DNA from: Acidobacteriota bacterium
GTDB taxonomy: Bacteria; Acidobacteriota; JAAYUB01
Assembly: GCA_016935015.1 (NCBI GenBank)
Contig: JAFGRT010000021.1
Location: forward strand, 1 to 64,000
DNA: 64,000 nt
Reading direction: 5' to 3'
Each line of letters opens with the position of its first letter. Within the stretch, counting starts at the first letter, position 1. The position numbers were made by a program, and so were the translations under genes. Below are positions 1 through 9,359 of this stretch, piece after piece. The notes below the pieces were generated by a model. That model did no database searches, was not told the DNA's origin, and saw nothing but the letters and a program-made list of their open reading frames with translations.

Positions 1-423
1 CATCCAGGGCAGGAAATCGAGCACCATGGTCGTCCAGCAGGCCCAGCTGCACCAGCCGCGGCCGAACAGAAACGTGCCGCCGATCTTGGCGATGAGATAG
101 TGCAGCACCGGACCGGAGAACGTGCCGGCCAGCAGGTAAAAGAAGAACCCCTCGATCTGCATGTTTTCCCGACCCAGGAAGCCGAGCACGCCCAGCATGT
201 AGAGTCCGATGAGCAGCTGGCTCAGTTTGCGGCCCCAGATCTTCTTTTCCCGGGGCAGGATGCCGAACAGCAATTCGCCCGCCGCCGCCGCCAGGCCGAT
301 GTACCCGAAGTTGAACAGGAAGAAGATATGGCCCTGGGCCTGCCACAGCCATACGCCGATCACCAGAAAGAAGAGGAGGGTGACGAAGCTCTCCGTGATC
401 ACTTTCTGCTTCATCTTTGGCAT
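1..423 (-). CDS. Partial 4Fe-4S-type polytopic membrane protein (NapH/NosR-like), truncated by window edge
   Basis: Reverse-strand translation from ATG at 423: MPKMKQKVITESFVTLLFFLVIGVWLWQAQGHIFFLFNFGYIGLAAAAGELLFGILPREKKIWGRKL...FLFGRGWCSWACWTTMVLDFLPWM; open to the window edge, several TM segments, GRGWCSWAC motif. Absent from the ORF track because it has no stop in the window. Confidence 0.75.
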   Translation of the reverse strand, partial: MPKMKQKVITESFVTLLFFLVIGVWLWQAQGHIFFLFNFGYIGLAAAAGELLFGILPREKKIWGRKLSQLLIGLYMLGVLGFLGRENMQIEGFFFYLLAGTFSGPVLHYLIAKIGGTFLFGRGWCSWACWTTMVLDFLPWM

Positions 424-502
424 GACGAGTGCCCCCGGGTTTGGTTTTCCGTAAGATAATTCCCTTCAGTTTAAGCAAAGCTGCTTCCATTGCAATCTTT
501 TT

Positions 503-748
503 TTGTCCTTGGCGGAAAGTACGTCGGCCACGGGTCCCGGCTCGGGGTGTGCCGGCGGCAGGGCCGTCCGGGGCATGGAGTTGGGTCCGGACAATTCCAT
601 GCCGGGCCAGTGGAAGACGTCGCAGCGGGCGGATTACCTACATGCAGTCCCGGGCGGTCCCGGGAAGCCCTATGCCCGCTACTACGTGGAGGGCAACCGG
701 ATGATGTTCACTTTCGACAACGGCAACCGCGAGATCTGGTACCGGTGA
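503..748 (+). CDS. Short hypothetical protein (possible remnant)
   Basis: 81-aa ORF with TTG start; the C-terminal part (PYARYYVEGNRMMFTFDNGNREIWYR) looks protein-like, but start and function are uncertain. Confidence 0.3.
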   Translation: MSLAESTSATGPGSGCAGGRAVRGMELGPDNSMPGQWKTSQRADYLHAVPGGPGKPYARYYVEGNRMMFTFDNGNREIWYR

Positions 749-914
749 TGGGACATTCGAGGGGAAGGACCCTTGTCAGGACCATGTCTAAGGCGTCGGT
801 TCCGGCAGATGGACCATGGGTGTTGCGGAGGCGAAACTTCTCCACTGTTTACAGAGATCATTGATAGATAATGGTATGTTTCTCATTTGCCGGTGAAACA
901 GGAACGTACACCGT

Positions 915-1265
915 TCACGGGGTAGTCGTAAATAGCAATGTGTTCAGTTTGCCCAGTATCTCCTGCATCTGCTCGACAGGCAGGGTTTCAATTCGTTCGG
1001 CACAGTGGACGCGCCAATCGAGACTCTTCACCTGATCGGCCAGGACGACGCCCGTAACAAAATAGCCCTCCGGTATGCGGACCTCAAAGGGATACCCCTT
1101 GATTTCACGTGTCACCGGGCAGAGCAGCACCAGCCCCACTTTCCCGTTGTAGGCCGCCGGCGACAGGATGACCGCCGGCCGGCGCCCGGCCTGTTCATGG
1201 CCTGCCTGGGGATTGAAATCGATCCAGACCAGGTCGCCTCGCTCGGGCACATAGGGGGAGTTCAT
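915..1265 (-). CDS. mazF: MazF/PemK-family endoribonuclease toxin
   Basis: 116 aa; YVPERGDLVWIDFNPQAGHEQAGRRPAVILSPAAYNGKVGLVLLCPVT is a typical MazF N-terminus; overlaps the upstream antitoxin by ATGA. Confidence 0.92.
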   Translation of the reverse strand: MNSPYVPERGDLVWIDFNPQAGHEQAGRRPAVILSPAAYNGKVGLVLLCPVTREIKGYPFEVRIPEGYFVTGVVLADQVKSLDWRVHCAERIETLPVEQMQEILGKLNTLLFTTTP

Positions 1266-1504
1266 GGGTTTTCCCCGCCCACGTCATGTCCGGTATCCAC
1301 TTCGGCATGAATATTTTTGGGAGTGACGTGCGAAAGCAGTTCATTCAACTCGTACATGGCGTTGTACTTGGGTTTGATCACCACGACACCGTGGCGGCAG
1401 GAGATATCCACTTTCACGTTTTCTGCCAGGCCGGCTTCCTCGGCAAAGGCCTTGGGTATCCTTACCGCCAGGCTGTTGCCCCATTTTTGCACTTTGCTTT
1501 CCAT
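1262..1504 (-). CDS. mazE: MazE/AbrB-like antitoxin
   Basis: MESKVQKWGNSLAVRIPKAFAEEAGLAENVKVDISCRHGVVVIKPK; internal Met start chosen over the 1555 ORF start; 4-bp overlap with mazF. Confidence 0.92.
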   Translation of the reverse strand: MESKVQKWGNSLAVRIPKAFAEEAGLAENVKVDISCRHGVVVIKPKYNAMYELNELLSHVTPKNIHAEVDTGHDVGGENP

Positions 1505-1520
1505 CTGCAGCGGCCTCCCC

Positions 1521-1532
1521 ATGTATCTACAT
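1521..1532. promoter_or_regulatory. Short palindrome ATGTA-TC-TACAT upstream of mazE, possible operator
   Basis: Perfect 5+2+5 inverted repeat starting 17 bp upstream of the mazE ATG; role is inferred from typical TA autoregulation. Confidence 0.35.
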
Positions 1533-1683
1533 AGAAGATACCGTTGCAGACTCAAGGTTGTCGTTTTTTATATGCAATCCGCGACAGAACTGGCCTGCAG
1601 AGATCGATGGCTGCCGGGAGGGGTGACTCAAATTCTCTTCCCGGGGAAGGCGGAGATGCATGGAAATTGCTTCGGTTGAAAGT

Positions 1684-2022
1684 TTATTCTGTTCTTCGAG
1701 CCTGGCTTCGCCGGTGATAGAGGCGTTCGGTGAACCCGCCTTTCTTTTCGAAGGCGTCGGCCTGGGCGGCCAGCTGGCGGTCGAGGAGGCTGCCCGCCAC
1801 GGCGATAAGCACCAGCGCAGCGTTGGCGGCGATTTCGGGGTAGGAAGATCGGCTGGACGAAGTGGACATTGTGGACGGAGTGGACATTGTGGACGGAGTG
1901 GACGGAGTGGATATGGAAGAAGCAGGGGGCAGGGAATGCCCATCGCCCGGTCTGGCTTTTGGTTCCTCCTGTCCAAGTTGTCCATGTCGTCCACTCTGTC
2001 CACCCATACCCATCCTCCCCAA
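1684..2022 (-). CDS. Four-helix-bundle suffix-domain-like protein lacking a recognisable N-terminal four-helix bundle, with low-complexity repeat linker
   Basis: C-terminus SSYPEIAANAALVLIAVAGSLLDRQLAAQADAFEKKGGFTERLYHRRSQARRTE matches what I recall of the four-helix-bundle suffix domain; preceded by STPSTPSTMSTPSTMSTSS encoded by 9-bp repeats. Confidence 0.55.
   Translation of the reverse strand: MGRMGMGGQSGRHGQLGQEEPKARPGDGHSLPPASSISTPSTPSTMSTPSTMSTSSSRSSYPEIAANAALVLIAVAGSLLDRQLAAQADAFEKKGGFTERLYHRRSQARRTE
1853..1915 (+). repeat. 9-bp tandem array (array A): ctggacgaa/gtggacatt/gtggacgga/gtggacatt/gtggacgga/gtggacgga/gtggatatg
   Basis: Seven consecutive 9-bp units read directly from sequence; core GTGGAC. 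Confidence 0.95.
1971..2006 (-). repeat. 9-bp tandem array (array B), opposite orientation: gtccaagtt/gtccatgtc/gtccactct/gtccaccca
   Basis: Four consecutive 9-bp units; core GTCCAC is the reverse complement of array A core. Confidence 0.9.
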
Positions 2023-2049
2023 TGAACATTTCCGAATCTGAAGAAATTC

Positions 2050-4029
2050 CTACCGTCTGATTCTCGCCACCCAGCCGCCGCCGGGGGCCAGTCGGACGGT
2101 CAGAGTGGTGGCGGCGTCCACCTGCTGGGGCCGACGCACGAAATCACGGCCATGGCGATGGGCGTTGACGCCGTCCTGCCAGATGTCGGCCCGCCAGGGG
2201 CCCTGGCCCAGAAAATCGAAGGACACGTCCAGGGTCCGGGCGGAGCCGTCCGTCATGGCGGCGACCCACCATTCCTCCCCCGTGCGCCGGGCCAGCAGGA
2301 CGTATTCGCCCACGCGGGCATCCAGGGCGCGGGTCTCGTGCCAGGTGGTCGGCACCGCCGCCAGGAGTTCCATGGCCTCGGGCTCGCGCCAGTAATGGGA
2401 CGGCGAATCGGCCAGCATCTGCAGCGGACTCTCGAAGATCACATATATGGCCAGCTGGTGGCAGCGGGTGCCCTGGCTCATGGGCACGCGGAAAACGGGG
2501 GCGAACTCCTTCTCCTGGGCGTTGAGCATGGCGCCGGGGGTGTAGTCCATGGGGCCGGCCAGCATGCGGGTGAAGGGGAGGGTGACGTCGTGGGCCGGCG
2601 TCACGTCACGGCTCCACTTGTTCCACTCCAGGCCGCGCACCCCTTCGCGGGTGAGGACGTTGGGATAGGCCCGGCGCAGCCCCGTGGGTTTGTAGGCGCC
2701 GTGAAAATCCACCAGCAGGTGATGGGCCGCCGCCTGGCGGGCGCACTTCCAATAGAAATTCACCATCTTCTGGTCGTCGCGCTGCATGAAATCCACCTTG
2801 ATCCCCTTGACGCCCCATTCCTCGAAGGCGGGCAGGGCCTCGTCCATCTGCCGTTCCAGGGTCAGCCAGACGCACCAGAGGATGATGCCCACGTTTTGGG
2901 AGCGGGCGTGGCGCAAAACCGCCGGCAAGTCCAGCTTGGGATTGATTTTGAACAGATCGGTGGTGTCGGACCAGCCCTCGTCCAGGATGATGTACCCGAT
3001 GCCGTACCGGGCGGCGAAATCGATATAGTGGCAATAGGTGGCCGTGTTGATGCCGGCCTCGAAATTGACGCCGAACAGGTTGTTGGCGTTCCACCAGTCC
3101 CAGGCCACCTTGCCAGGCCGAATCCATGCTGTGTCCGACAGTTCCAGGTCGGGCGCCAGGCGGTAGACCAGGTCGTTTTCCAGCAGTTGCCGGTCCTGCG
3201 TTGCCACCAGCACGGCTCGCCAGGGGTAGGCGCGCTTGCCGGCGGTGACGGCCAGGTAGTCGGCCCGTTCCGTCACGACCAGGTCCCGGTCGCGCCGGAG
3301 TTCCTCCTTGAGCGGGTATGACGGGAAGCGGGCGTGCAGCAACGCCTCGCGCCCGTCACCGCGCAGGTACATGCCCGGGTAGTCGGCCAGGTCCGCCTCG
3401 GTCACGGCCAGCAGGGTGCCCGAGTCCAGCCGCACCAGGACGGGTAGGCAGGCCATCTGTCGGGTCGCAAGTGACTTGACGGCCAGTTTGGGATAGACCC
3501 GCTCGGAATGGGTCATGAAGTTTTCCTCTTCCCCGAACCAGGCGACGGGATCGCCGGGGAAGCGGTAGGCGGCCGTCTCGGCGCGGACGGTGATCTCCCC
3601 GGGCTGGTCGGTCACAAAGCGCCAGGCGGCGCCGTCGTCGTAGACGCGGACGACCAGCCCATAGCCGTCGCCGAAGCGCAGATCCAGCTCATTGTACTCA
3701 TCGGGGATGACGGACCGCTTTTCAGGAACCACCGGGTGCAACACCGCCCGGTGTTCGCGACGCGACTCGCGCAGAGGCCCGTGGCGGCCGTCCAGCACCC
3801 GGTCCGGCTCGCCGGCCAGGGTGAGGGCCATGCGATCCACCTCCAGCAGTGTCTCCAATCCCCGCACGAGGCGCAGGGCGAGGGCCGGCGAGGTCTCCAC
3901 CCGCAGCGTCAGGTTGCCGTCGGGGGATGACAGAATGAAGTGGGCGGCGGTCTCTTCGGCCCTCACCCCGGGGAAAATGGCCAGATCACCCGCGAGCAGG
4001 ATGACCAGCAGTGTCGCGCGCATATCCAC
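2050..4029 (-). CDS. Glycoside hydrolase family 97 (SusB-like alpha-glucosidase/alpha-galactosidase), secreted
   Basis: 659 aa with signal peptide; WDWWNANNLFGVNFEAGINTATYCHYIDFAARYGIGYIILDEGWSD and VKGIKVDFMQRDDQ are GH97-type motifs. Confidence 0.92.
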   Translation of the reverse strand: MDMRATLLVILLAGDLAIFPGVRAEETAAHFILSSPDGNLTLRVETSPALALRLVRGLETLLEVDRMALTLAGEPDRVLDGRHGPLRESRREHRAVLHPVVPEKRSVIPDEYNELDLRFGDGYGLVVRVYDDGAAWRFVTDQPGEITVRAETAAYRFPGDPVAWFGEEENFMTHSERVYPKLAVKSLATRQMACLPVLVRLDSGTLLAVTEADLADYPGMYLRGDGREALLHARFPSYPLKEELRRDRDLVVTERADYLAVTAGKRAYPWRAVLVATQDRQLLENDLVYRLAPDLELSDTAWIRPGKVAWDWWNANNLFGVNFEAGINTATYCHYIDFAARYGIGYIILDEGWSDTTDLFKINPKLDLPAVLRHARSQNVGIILWCVWLTLERQMDEALPAFEEWGVKGIKVDFMQRDDQKMVNFYWKCARQAAAHHLLVDFHGAYKPTGLRRAYPNVLTREGVRGLEWNKWSRDVTPAHDVTLPFTRMLAGPMDYTPGAMLNAQEKEFAPVFRVPMSQGTRCHQLAIYVIFESPLQMLADSPSHYWREPEAMELLAAVPTTWHETRALDARVGEYVLLARRTGEEWWVAAMTDGSARTLDVSFDFLGQGPWRADIWQDGVNAHRHGRDFVRRPQQVDAATTLTVRLAPGGGWVARIRR

Positions 4030-4111
4030 CTCCTGTGGTTACGGTTGCCTATGATTTGTGCCGAAGCATTCGGCCGGACTGTCAGGCGAGCTGTTCCTCC
4101 CCGGTGAGGGA

Positions 4112-5455
4112 CTATGATTCGGAGACCGGGGATTCCTCCACCGGCACCGTCGGTTCTGGCGACCAGCGGGCCAGATCCATTTCGCCCTCGGTTTTGGCGA
4201 CGATGACCGTGCCCGTCAGGTCGCCGGCCACGTTGACGGCGGTGCGGCCCATGTCCAGGATGGCGTCGATGCCCATGACCATGGCGTAGGCGGCGGCGGT
4301 GGGTGTCCCGCCCGTGACAGGCAGCCCCACCGATGTGAGCACCATCAGCAGCATGATGGCGCCGGCACCCGGCACGCCGGCCGTTCCGATGGAAGCCAGC
4401 ACCGCCGTGATGACCACGGTGATCTGTTGGGCCAGGGTCAGAGGCAGGCCGATGGCCAGGGAGATGAAGATGACGCAGACGCCCATGTAGATGGCCGTGC
4501 CGTCCATGTTGATGGTGGCGCCGAGGGGCAGGGTGAAGGAGTAAACGTTGCGGGAGACGCCCAGGTTCTTGTCCACGTTGCGCATGCTCACCGGCAGGGT
4601 GCCGCTGGAGCTGCGGGTGACGAAGGCCGTCAGCAGGGCCTCGCGCACCGCCCGGTAAAATGTCACGGCGTTCAGCCGCCACAGGCTCAGCAGCCCGCCG
4701 TACACCAGCAGAGCGTGCAGGATGAAGCCGATGAAGACGGCCAGGGTCACCTTGCCCAGCGGGCCCACTGCCTCGGCGCCCTGCTTGGCGAAGACGACGG
4801 CGATGAGGGCGAAGACCCCGATGGGCGCGTACTGCAGCACCCAGCGGACAATGATGTACATCACCTCAGCGCCGCCGTCACAGACGACGTAGAGGGTGGC
4901 ACCGGCTTTTCGCAGGCGCGGGTCGCCGCTGATCTTCAGGTAGGAGATGGCGATACCGGCCAGCAGAGCGAAGAAGATGGTGGGCAGGACATGTCCCTCG
5001 GCCAGGGCGGCGAAAGGATTGGTGGGAATGATGTTCATGAGGGTGTCCACCAGGCTGGGGGTAGCCAGTTCCTCGCCGGCGACGGTGCCAACGGCGCTCA
5101 GATCCAGGTTGGCGCCGGGCTGGAGCATGTTGCCCAGCAGCAGGCCGATGGTGACGGCGAAGGCCGAAGTGAACAGGTAGTAGACCACGATCTTGACGCC
5201 GATTTTCCCCAGCTCCGCCGGGCTGATGCTGGCGGCGCCGACCACCAGGGTGGTGAAGATAAGGGGCATCACGATCATTTTCAGCAGGTTGATGAAGAGG
5301 GTGCCCAATGGATCCACCCAGAGGATGGCCTCTCCGGCCCAGATCCCGGCGACAGCGCCGATAACGAGGCCGATGAAAATGCGCAGCGGGAGGTTGGTCC
5401 GGAAGTACCAGCCCAACAAGTTGCGCCGGCGCGGCGGGTCTGCGGTCATGGCCAC
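4112..5455 (-). CDS. Dicarboxylate/amino acid:cation symporter (DAACS family)
   Basis: 447 aa; [71 protein letters not shown] motifs. Confidence 0.95.
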   Translation of the reverse strand: MAMTADPPRRRNLLGWYFRTNLPLRIFIGLVIGAVAGIWAGEAILWVDPLGTLFINLLKMIVMPLIFTTLVVGAASISPAELGKIGVKIVVYYLFTSAFAVTIGLLLGNMLQPGANLDLSAVGTVAGEELATPSLVDTLMNIIPTNPFAALAEGHVLPTIFFALLAGIAISYLKISGDPRLRKAGATLYVVCDGGAEVMYIIVRWVLQYAPIGVFALIAVVFAKQGAEAVGPLGKVTLAVFIGFILHALLVYGGLLSLWRLNAVTFYRAVREALLTAFVTRSSSGTLPVSMRNVDKNLGVSRNVYSFTLPLGATINMDGTAIYMGVCVIFISLAIGLPLTLAQQITVVITAVLASIGTAGVPGAGAIMLLMVLTSVGLPVTGGTPTAAAYAMVMGIDAILDMGRTAVNVAGDLTGTVIVAKTEGEMDLARWSPEPTVPVEESPVSES

Positions 5456-5537
5456 CTCACACAGGGGAATCGTTCGTCAGCCGGATCGATGGTTTCGCTG
5501 CTATTGACCGATACTATACCTGAAATTGCAGCGGATT

Positions 5538-6530
5538 TCATCCGTCGGGTGGTTTCAGCCGCGAATGTTCCTCCAAAAAAACCGCCACCCGCTCCTCGTG
5601 ATAATACTCGCGCTGCGGATCGAAGAAGCGGACGAATCCGACATGGCCGCCCCGGGACGGAATTTCAAGGAAAAACCGGGGATTGCCCTCGGCCTCGGCC
5701 CGGGGAAAACAGGACGGTGACAGGAACGGATCGTCGGCGGCGTTGAGTAACAGGGTCGGTCGGCGGATGCCGGGCAAAAATTGTCGCGAGCTGCTGCGGG
5801 CCCAATAGTCGGCGGCGTCGGTGAAGCCGTGGAACGGCGCGGTGTAGCGGTCGTCGAATTCGCGGAAGGTAGTCATCCGGTCGTAGTCGTCGAGGTGGAT
5901 GTCATCGGGGAACAGGGCGCGTTTCTCCTCCAGTTTGCGCCGCAGCTTGCGTAGAAAGCGGCGCATGTAGAGGCGGTTGCCCGGCCGGGCCAGACGCTCG
6001 GCCGAGCCGGCCAGGTCCACGGGGGCGGAGACGGCGGCGGCGGTGGTAAGCATGGCTGGCACGTTGCGCTCCCCTTCGCCCAGGTACTTCAGCACCACGT
6101 TGCCGCCCAGGCTGAAGCCCACCAGGGCCAGTTCGCGGTGGGGGCAGTGAGCGATGATGTGCCGGATGACCGCGGCCACATCAGCCGTATCGCCGCTGTG
6201 GTAGGTACGCAACAAACGGTTGGGGACACCGCTGCAGCCGCGGAAGTTGAGAGCCAGGCAGTCCCAACGACGACGGTTGAGGGCACGGACCATGCCGCGG
6301 ATGTATTCGGAACGGGCACTGGACTCCAGCCCATGACAGAGCAGCACCAACCGTTCGGCACCAGTGCGGGACCAGTCCAGGTCGACGAAGTCGCCGTCGG
6401 AAAGCTCCAGGCGCTGTCGCACGTAACTAACACCTGTTACTTTTCGGAAGAGGGAGGGGATGACGGTCAGCAGGTGGGAATGTCGCAAAAGAAGGGGCGA
6501 TCGGTATGCGGACAATTCAACGACGGGCAT
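5538..6530 (-). CDS. YheT-like alpha/beta hydrolase
   Basis: MPVVELSAYRSPLLLRHSHLLTVIPSLFRK...LLCHGLESSARSEYIRGMVRALNRRRWDCLALNFRGCSGVPNRLLRTYHSGDTADVAAVI...LVGFSLGGNVVLKYLGE; internal start chosen. Confidence 0.9.
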   Translation of the reverse strand: MPVVELSAYRSPLLLRHSHLLTVIPSLFRKVTGVSYVRQRLELSDGDFVDLDWSRTGAERLVLLCHGLESSARSEYIRGMVRALNRRRWDCLALNFRGCSGVPNRLLRTYHSGDTADVAAVIRHIIAHCPHRELALVGFSLGGNVVLKYLGEGERNVPAMLTTAAAVSAPVDLAGSAERLARPGNRLYMRRFLRKLRRKLEEKRALFPDDIHLDDYDRMTTFREFDDRYTAPFHGFTDAADYWARSSSRQFLPGIRRPTLLLNAADDPFLSPSCFPRAEAEGNPRFFLEIPSRGGHVGFVRFFDPQREYYHEERVAVFLEEHSRLKPPDG

Positions 6531-6764
6531 ACGGTGGCTCAACCGGGTCGGATATTCAGTGAAAAAAATATTGTACCCGAGACAGGCGGCCGTTTCCAGC
6601 GAATCATGCGTAGGCGAGCGAAGACAACTGCGGAGCCGCCGCATCGCAACCGGGTAGGCGGTTGCCAGGTATTTGAATCTCCGGGCGGTCGGGAGACACC
6701 CAATACAGAACGAACGGCACCCGGAACGGATGCCGTAAACCACTATTGCACGAGAGGGAAACCC

Positions 6765-7379
6765 ATGCCGAACACAACCGACATCAACCACCGCCACCGG
6801 GGCCGACGACTGGGCCCCTTGGTGATGATTCTGCTGGCAGGAGGTCTCATCATGAGCGATAACGGTGCCTTTATCATCGACGATTTCTCACTGGAGAGCG
6901 GCATGTCGCTCCTGGGCACGCGCTGGGTCGGTTTTACGGATCAGGTGATGGGCGGAGTCTCGTCGGCGCGTTACGGGGTGATGGAAGAGGAGGGCCGGCG
7001 TTTTCTGCGCCTGCAGGGCCGCGTGTCCCTGGAAAACAACGGCGGCTTCGTCCAGGTGGCCCTCTCCCTGGTGAATGACGGCCGGGTCTTCGACGCCTCG
7101 GCCTATACAGGCATCCGCCTGCGGGTGCGGGGCAACGGCGAGGGCTACTACATTCACCTGCGGACGCGGGACTGCCTGCTGCCCTGGCAGTACTATGCCG
7201 CCCCGTTCACCGCCGGTCTGGAGTGGCGGGATGTGGTGATCCCCTTCAACGCCTTCACGGCGGCCTCCCTGCGCCGCGGGCTGGACACCTCGGCCCTCAC
7301 TCGCATCGCCGTCGTCGGTGCCAAGCGTGAGTTCGAGGCCGACGTCGCCATGGCCCGCCTGGAGTTTGTTGGCCGATAG
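6765..7379 (+). CDS. CIA30-family (complex I intermediate-associated protein 30-like) protein
   Basis: SLLGTRWVGFTDQVMGGVSSARYGV...FLRLQGRVSLENNGGFVQVAL...GEGYYIHLRTRD; start at ATG 6765. Confidence 0.85.
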   Translation: MPNTTDINHRHRGRRLGPLVMILLAGGLIMSDNGAFIIDDFSLESGMSLLGTRWVGFTDQVMGGVSSARYGVMEEEGRRFLRLQGRVSLENNGGFVQVALSLVNDGRVFDASAYTGIRLRVRGNGEGYYIHLRTRDCLLPWQYYAAPFTAGLEWRDVVIPFNAFTAASLRRGLDTSALTRIAVVGAKREFEADVAMARLEFVGR

Positions 7380-7527
7380 CTTCGGCCCAAGTGAGCCACG
7401 GGAACCCCTTCACCCCCTGTTTTCACTCCCACATCCCGCCGACCTGTGTTAGGATTCGGTACCAATCGTGGATTCGTTCGGACGAACCATCGGCGGAACT
7501 GCGACCGCCCGTCATGGAGGATGACCG

Positions 7528-8178
7528 GTGGGTGAACGATCTGGGACAGCCGACGGCGGTGCATTGCCGCCGCGGAAAGTGACCGTCTACTGCGCCGCCA
7601 GTCGGCGTGTGCCGGCGATCTATCTCGACGCGGCGGCCAGCCTGGGCGCCGAGCTGGCCGGGCGGGGTGCGGCCATTTACACCGGCGGCGGTTCGGTGGG
7701 CCTCATGGGCCGGTTGGCCGATGCCGCCCTGGCAAGCGGTGGAGAGGTCATCGGCATCATTCCGCGCTTCATGCAGGACCTGGAATGGGGACATTCCGGC
7801 CTGACCCGGCTGCATGTGGTGCCCGACATGCATGTGCGCAAGGCCATGCTACTGGCCGAGGGGGAGGCCCTGGTGGCCCTGCCCGGCGGTTGCGGCACGC
7901 TGGAGGAACTGCTGGAGGCCATCACCTGGAAGCGGCTGGGTCTGTTCGTCCGCCCCATCGTGCTGGTCAATATCAACGGCTTCTACAATCCGCTGCTGGT
8001 CTTACTGCAGCAGATGATTGACCAGGGGTTTATGGATGCGCGCCACAGCCGCATGTGGCAGGTGGTGGACCAACCGGCGGCAGTGTGGGACGCCATCCGC
8101 CAGGCGCCGGCCTGGGAGGAAGCGAACCGCCGGTTCGCCGTGCCGGGTGTCACCCCGGACGGCACACGCCAGGCGTGA
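7528..8178 (+). CDS. LOG-family / TIGR00730 Rossmann-fold protein
   Basis: VYCAASRRVPAIYLDAAASLGAELAGRGAAIYTGGGSVGLMG...LPGGCGTLEELLEAITW motifs. Confidence 0.93.
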   Translation: MGERSGTADGGALPPRKVTVYCAASRRVPAIYLDAAASLGAELAGRGAAIYTGGGSVGLMGRLADAALASGGEVIGIIPRFMQDLEWGHSGLTRLHVVPDMHVRKAMLLAEGEALVALPGGCGTLEELLEAITWKRLGLFVRPIVLVNINGFYNPLLVLLQQMIDQGFMDARHSRMWQVVDQPAAVWDAIRQAPAWEEANRRFAVPGVTPDGTRQA

Positions 8179-8249
8179 CTGGTCATCGGCCTTTTCGATC
8201 CGATGTTGTAGTAAACGATCCATCAACACTCCGGGGAGGAATCATATCC

Positions 8250-9251
8250 ATGCAACATTCGATCGAACCGTTGCCCGTGGCCCTCGTCCAGCACCCGCCC
8301 GTGTTTCTGAACCTGGAAAAAAGCCTGGGGCGGGCGGAGACTCTGGTGGCTGAAGCGGCGGGGCAGGGCGCTCGCTTGGTGGTGTTCCCCGAGACGTGGC
8401 TGCCCGGTTACCCTGTCTGGCTGGATCATGCACCCCATGTGGCCCGCTGGGATTATCCGCCGGCCAAAGCACTCCACCAATTGCTGATGGAGAATGCCGT
8501 GGCCATCCCCGGTCCGGCGCATGATCGGCTGAAAGCCCTGGCGGCCGAACAGGGCATCATCCTGGTCATGGGCCTGCACGAACGCCGGGGCGGTACCCTT
8601 TACAACACCATGCTCCTGCTGCCCCCGGACGGCAGTGACGGTCTCATTCACCGCAAGCTGACGCCCACCTACACCGAACGCCTGATCTGGGGCGTGGGCG
8701 ACGGCAGCACCCTGGCGGTGCTGGACACACCCTGGGGCGCCGTCGGTGGTCTCATCTGCTGGGAACACTGGCTGCCCCTGGCCCGGGCGGCCATGCACGC
8801 CCGTCGGGAAACGGTGCACATCGCCCAATGGCCCGCCGTCCACGAGCTGCACCAGCTGGCCAGTCGGCATTACGCCTTCGAGGGGCAGTGTTATGTACTG
8901 GCCGCCGGTATGGCTCTGACCCTGACGGACGTGCTGTCCGGTGTACGGTCCCTGCCCGCTCCACCGGCGGACGTAGTGGAGCTGCTGGCCTCCATGGTGG
9001 TGCCGGCGGATGGTTGGCTGAAGAGCGGCGGCAGCGCCGTCATCGGTCCCGACAGCTCGTATCTGGTATCCCCCGTTTACCGCGAGGCAGTCATTCTAAA
9101 GGCCAATCTGGATATCGCCGCCCTTACTGCCGGACATCTCCTTCTGGACACCGCCGGCCACTATTCCCGACCGGATGTATTCCGGCTGACCGTGGACACC
9201 AGGCCGCAGGCGGGGGTGTCGTTTGTGAAAAAATCCCTCCACGATGAGTGA
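8250..9251 (+). CDS. Carbon-nitrogen hydrolase, nitrilase superfamily
   Basis: Catalytic Glu (VVFPETWLPGYP), Lys (HRKLTPTYTERLIWG) and Cys (GGLICWEHWLP) motifs; start ATG 8250 with ggaggaatc upstream. Confidence 0.93.
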   Translation: MQHSIEPLPVALVQHPPVFLNLEKSLGRAETLVAEAAGQGARLVVFPETWLPGYPVWLDHAPHVARWDYPPAKALHQLLMENAVAIPGPAHDRLKALAAEQGIILVMGLHERRGGTLYNTMLLLPPDGSDGLIHRKLTPTYTERLIWGVGDGSTLAVLDTPWGAVGGLICWEHWLPLARAAMHARRETVHIAQWPAVHELHQLASRHYAFEGQCYVLAAGMALTLTDVLSGVRSLPAPPADVVELLASMVVPADGWLKSGGSAVIGPDSSYLVSPVYREAVILKANLDIAALTAGHLLLDTAGHYSRPDVFRLTVDTRPQAGVSFVKKSLHDE

Positions 9252-9359
9252 TTCCGGGTCAGGCCGCTCCACCGGTCCGCATGGTGGCCTTTCTGCGGTG
9301 AACTCCTTTTTTTCGGCTGAATCCAGACCAGACGACATCTTTTGTTGTAATACTGCATA

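Noticed and set aside
1853-2006. Possible CRISPR array
   Set aside because: Repeat period is only 9 bp with no unique spacers of spacer length, and no cas genes are present.
1684-2022. Diversity-generating retroelement
   Set aside because: The four-helix-bundle connection is suggestive, but no reverse transcriptase, template repeat or variable repeat with A-specific differences is visible in the window.
2152-3321. 389-aa plus-strand ORF
   Set aside because: Antisense to the well-supported GH97 gene; composition typical of high-GC shadow ORFs.
4427-5746. 439-aa plus-strand ORF rich in G/D/Q/H
   Set aside because: Antisense shadow of the DAACS symporter; no recognisable fold.
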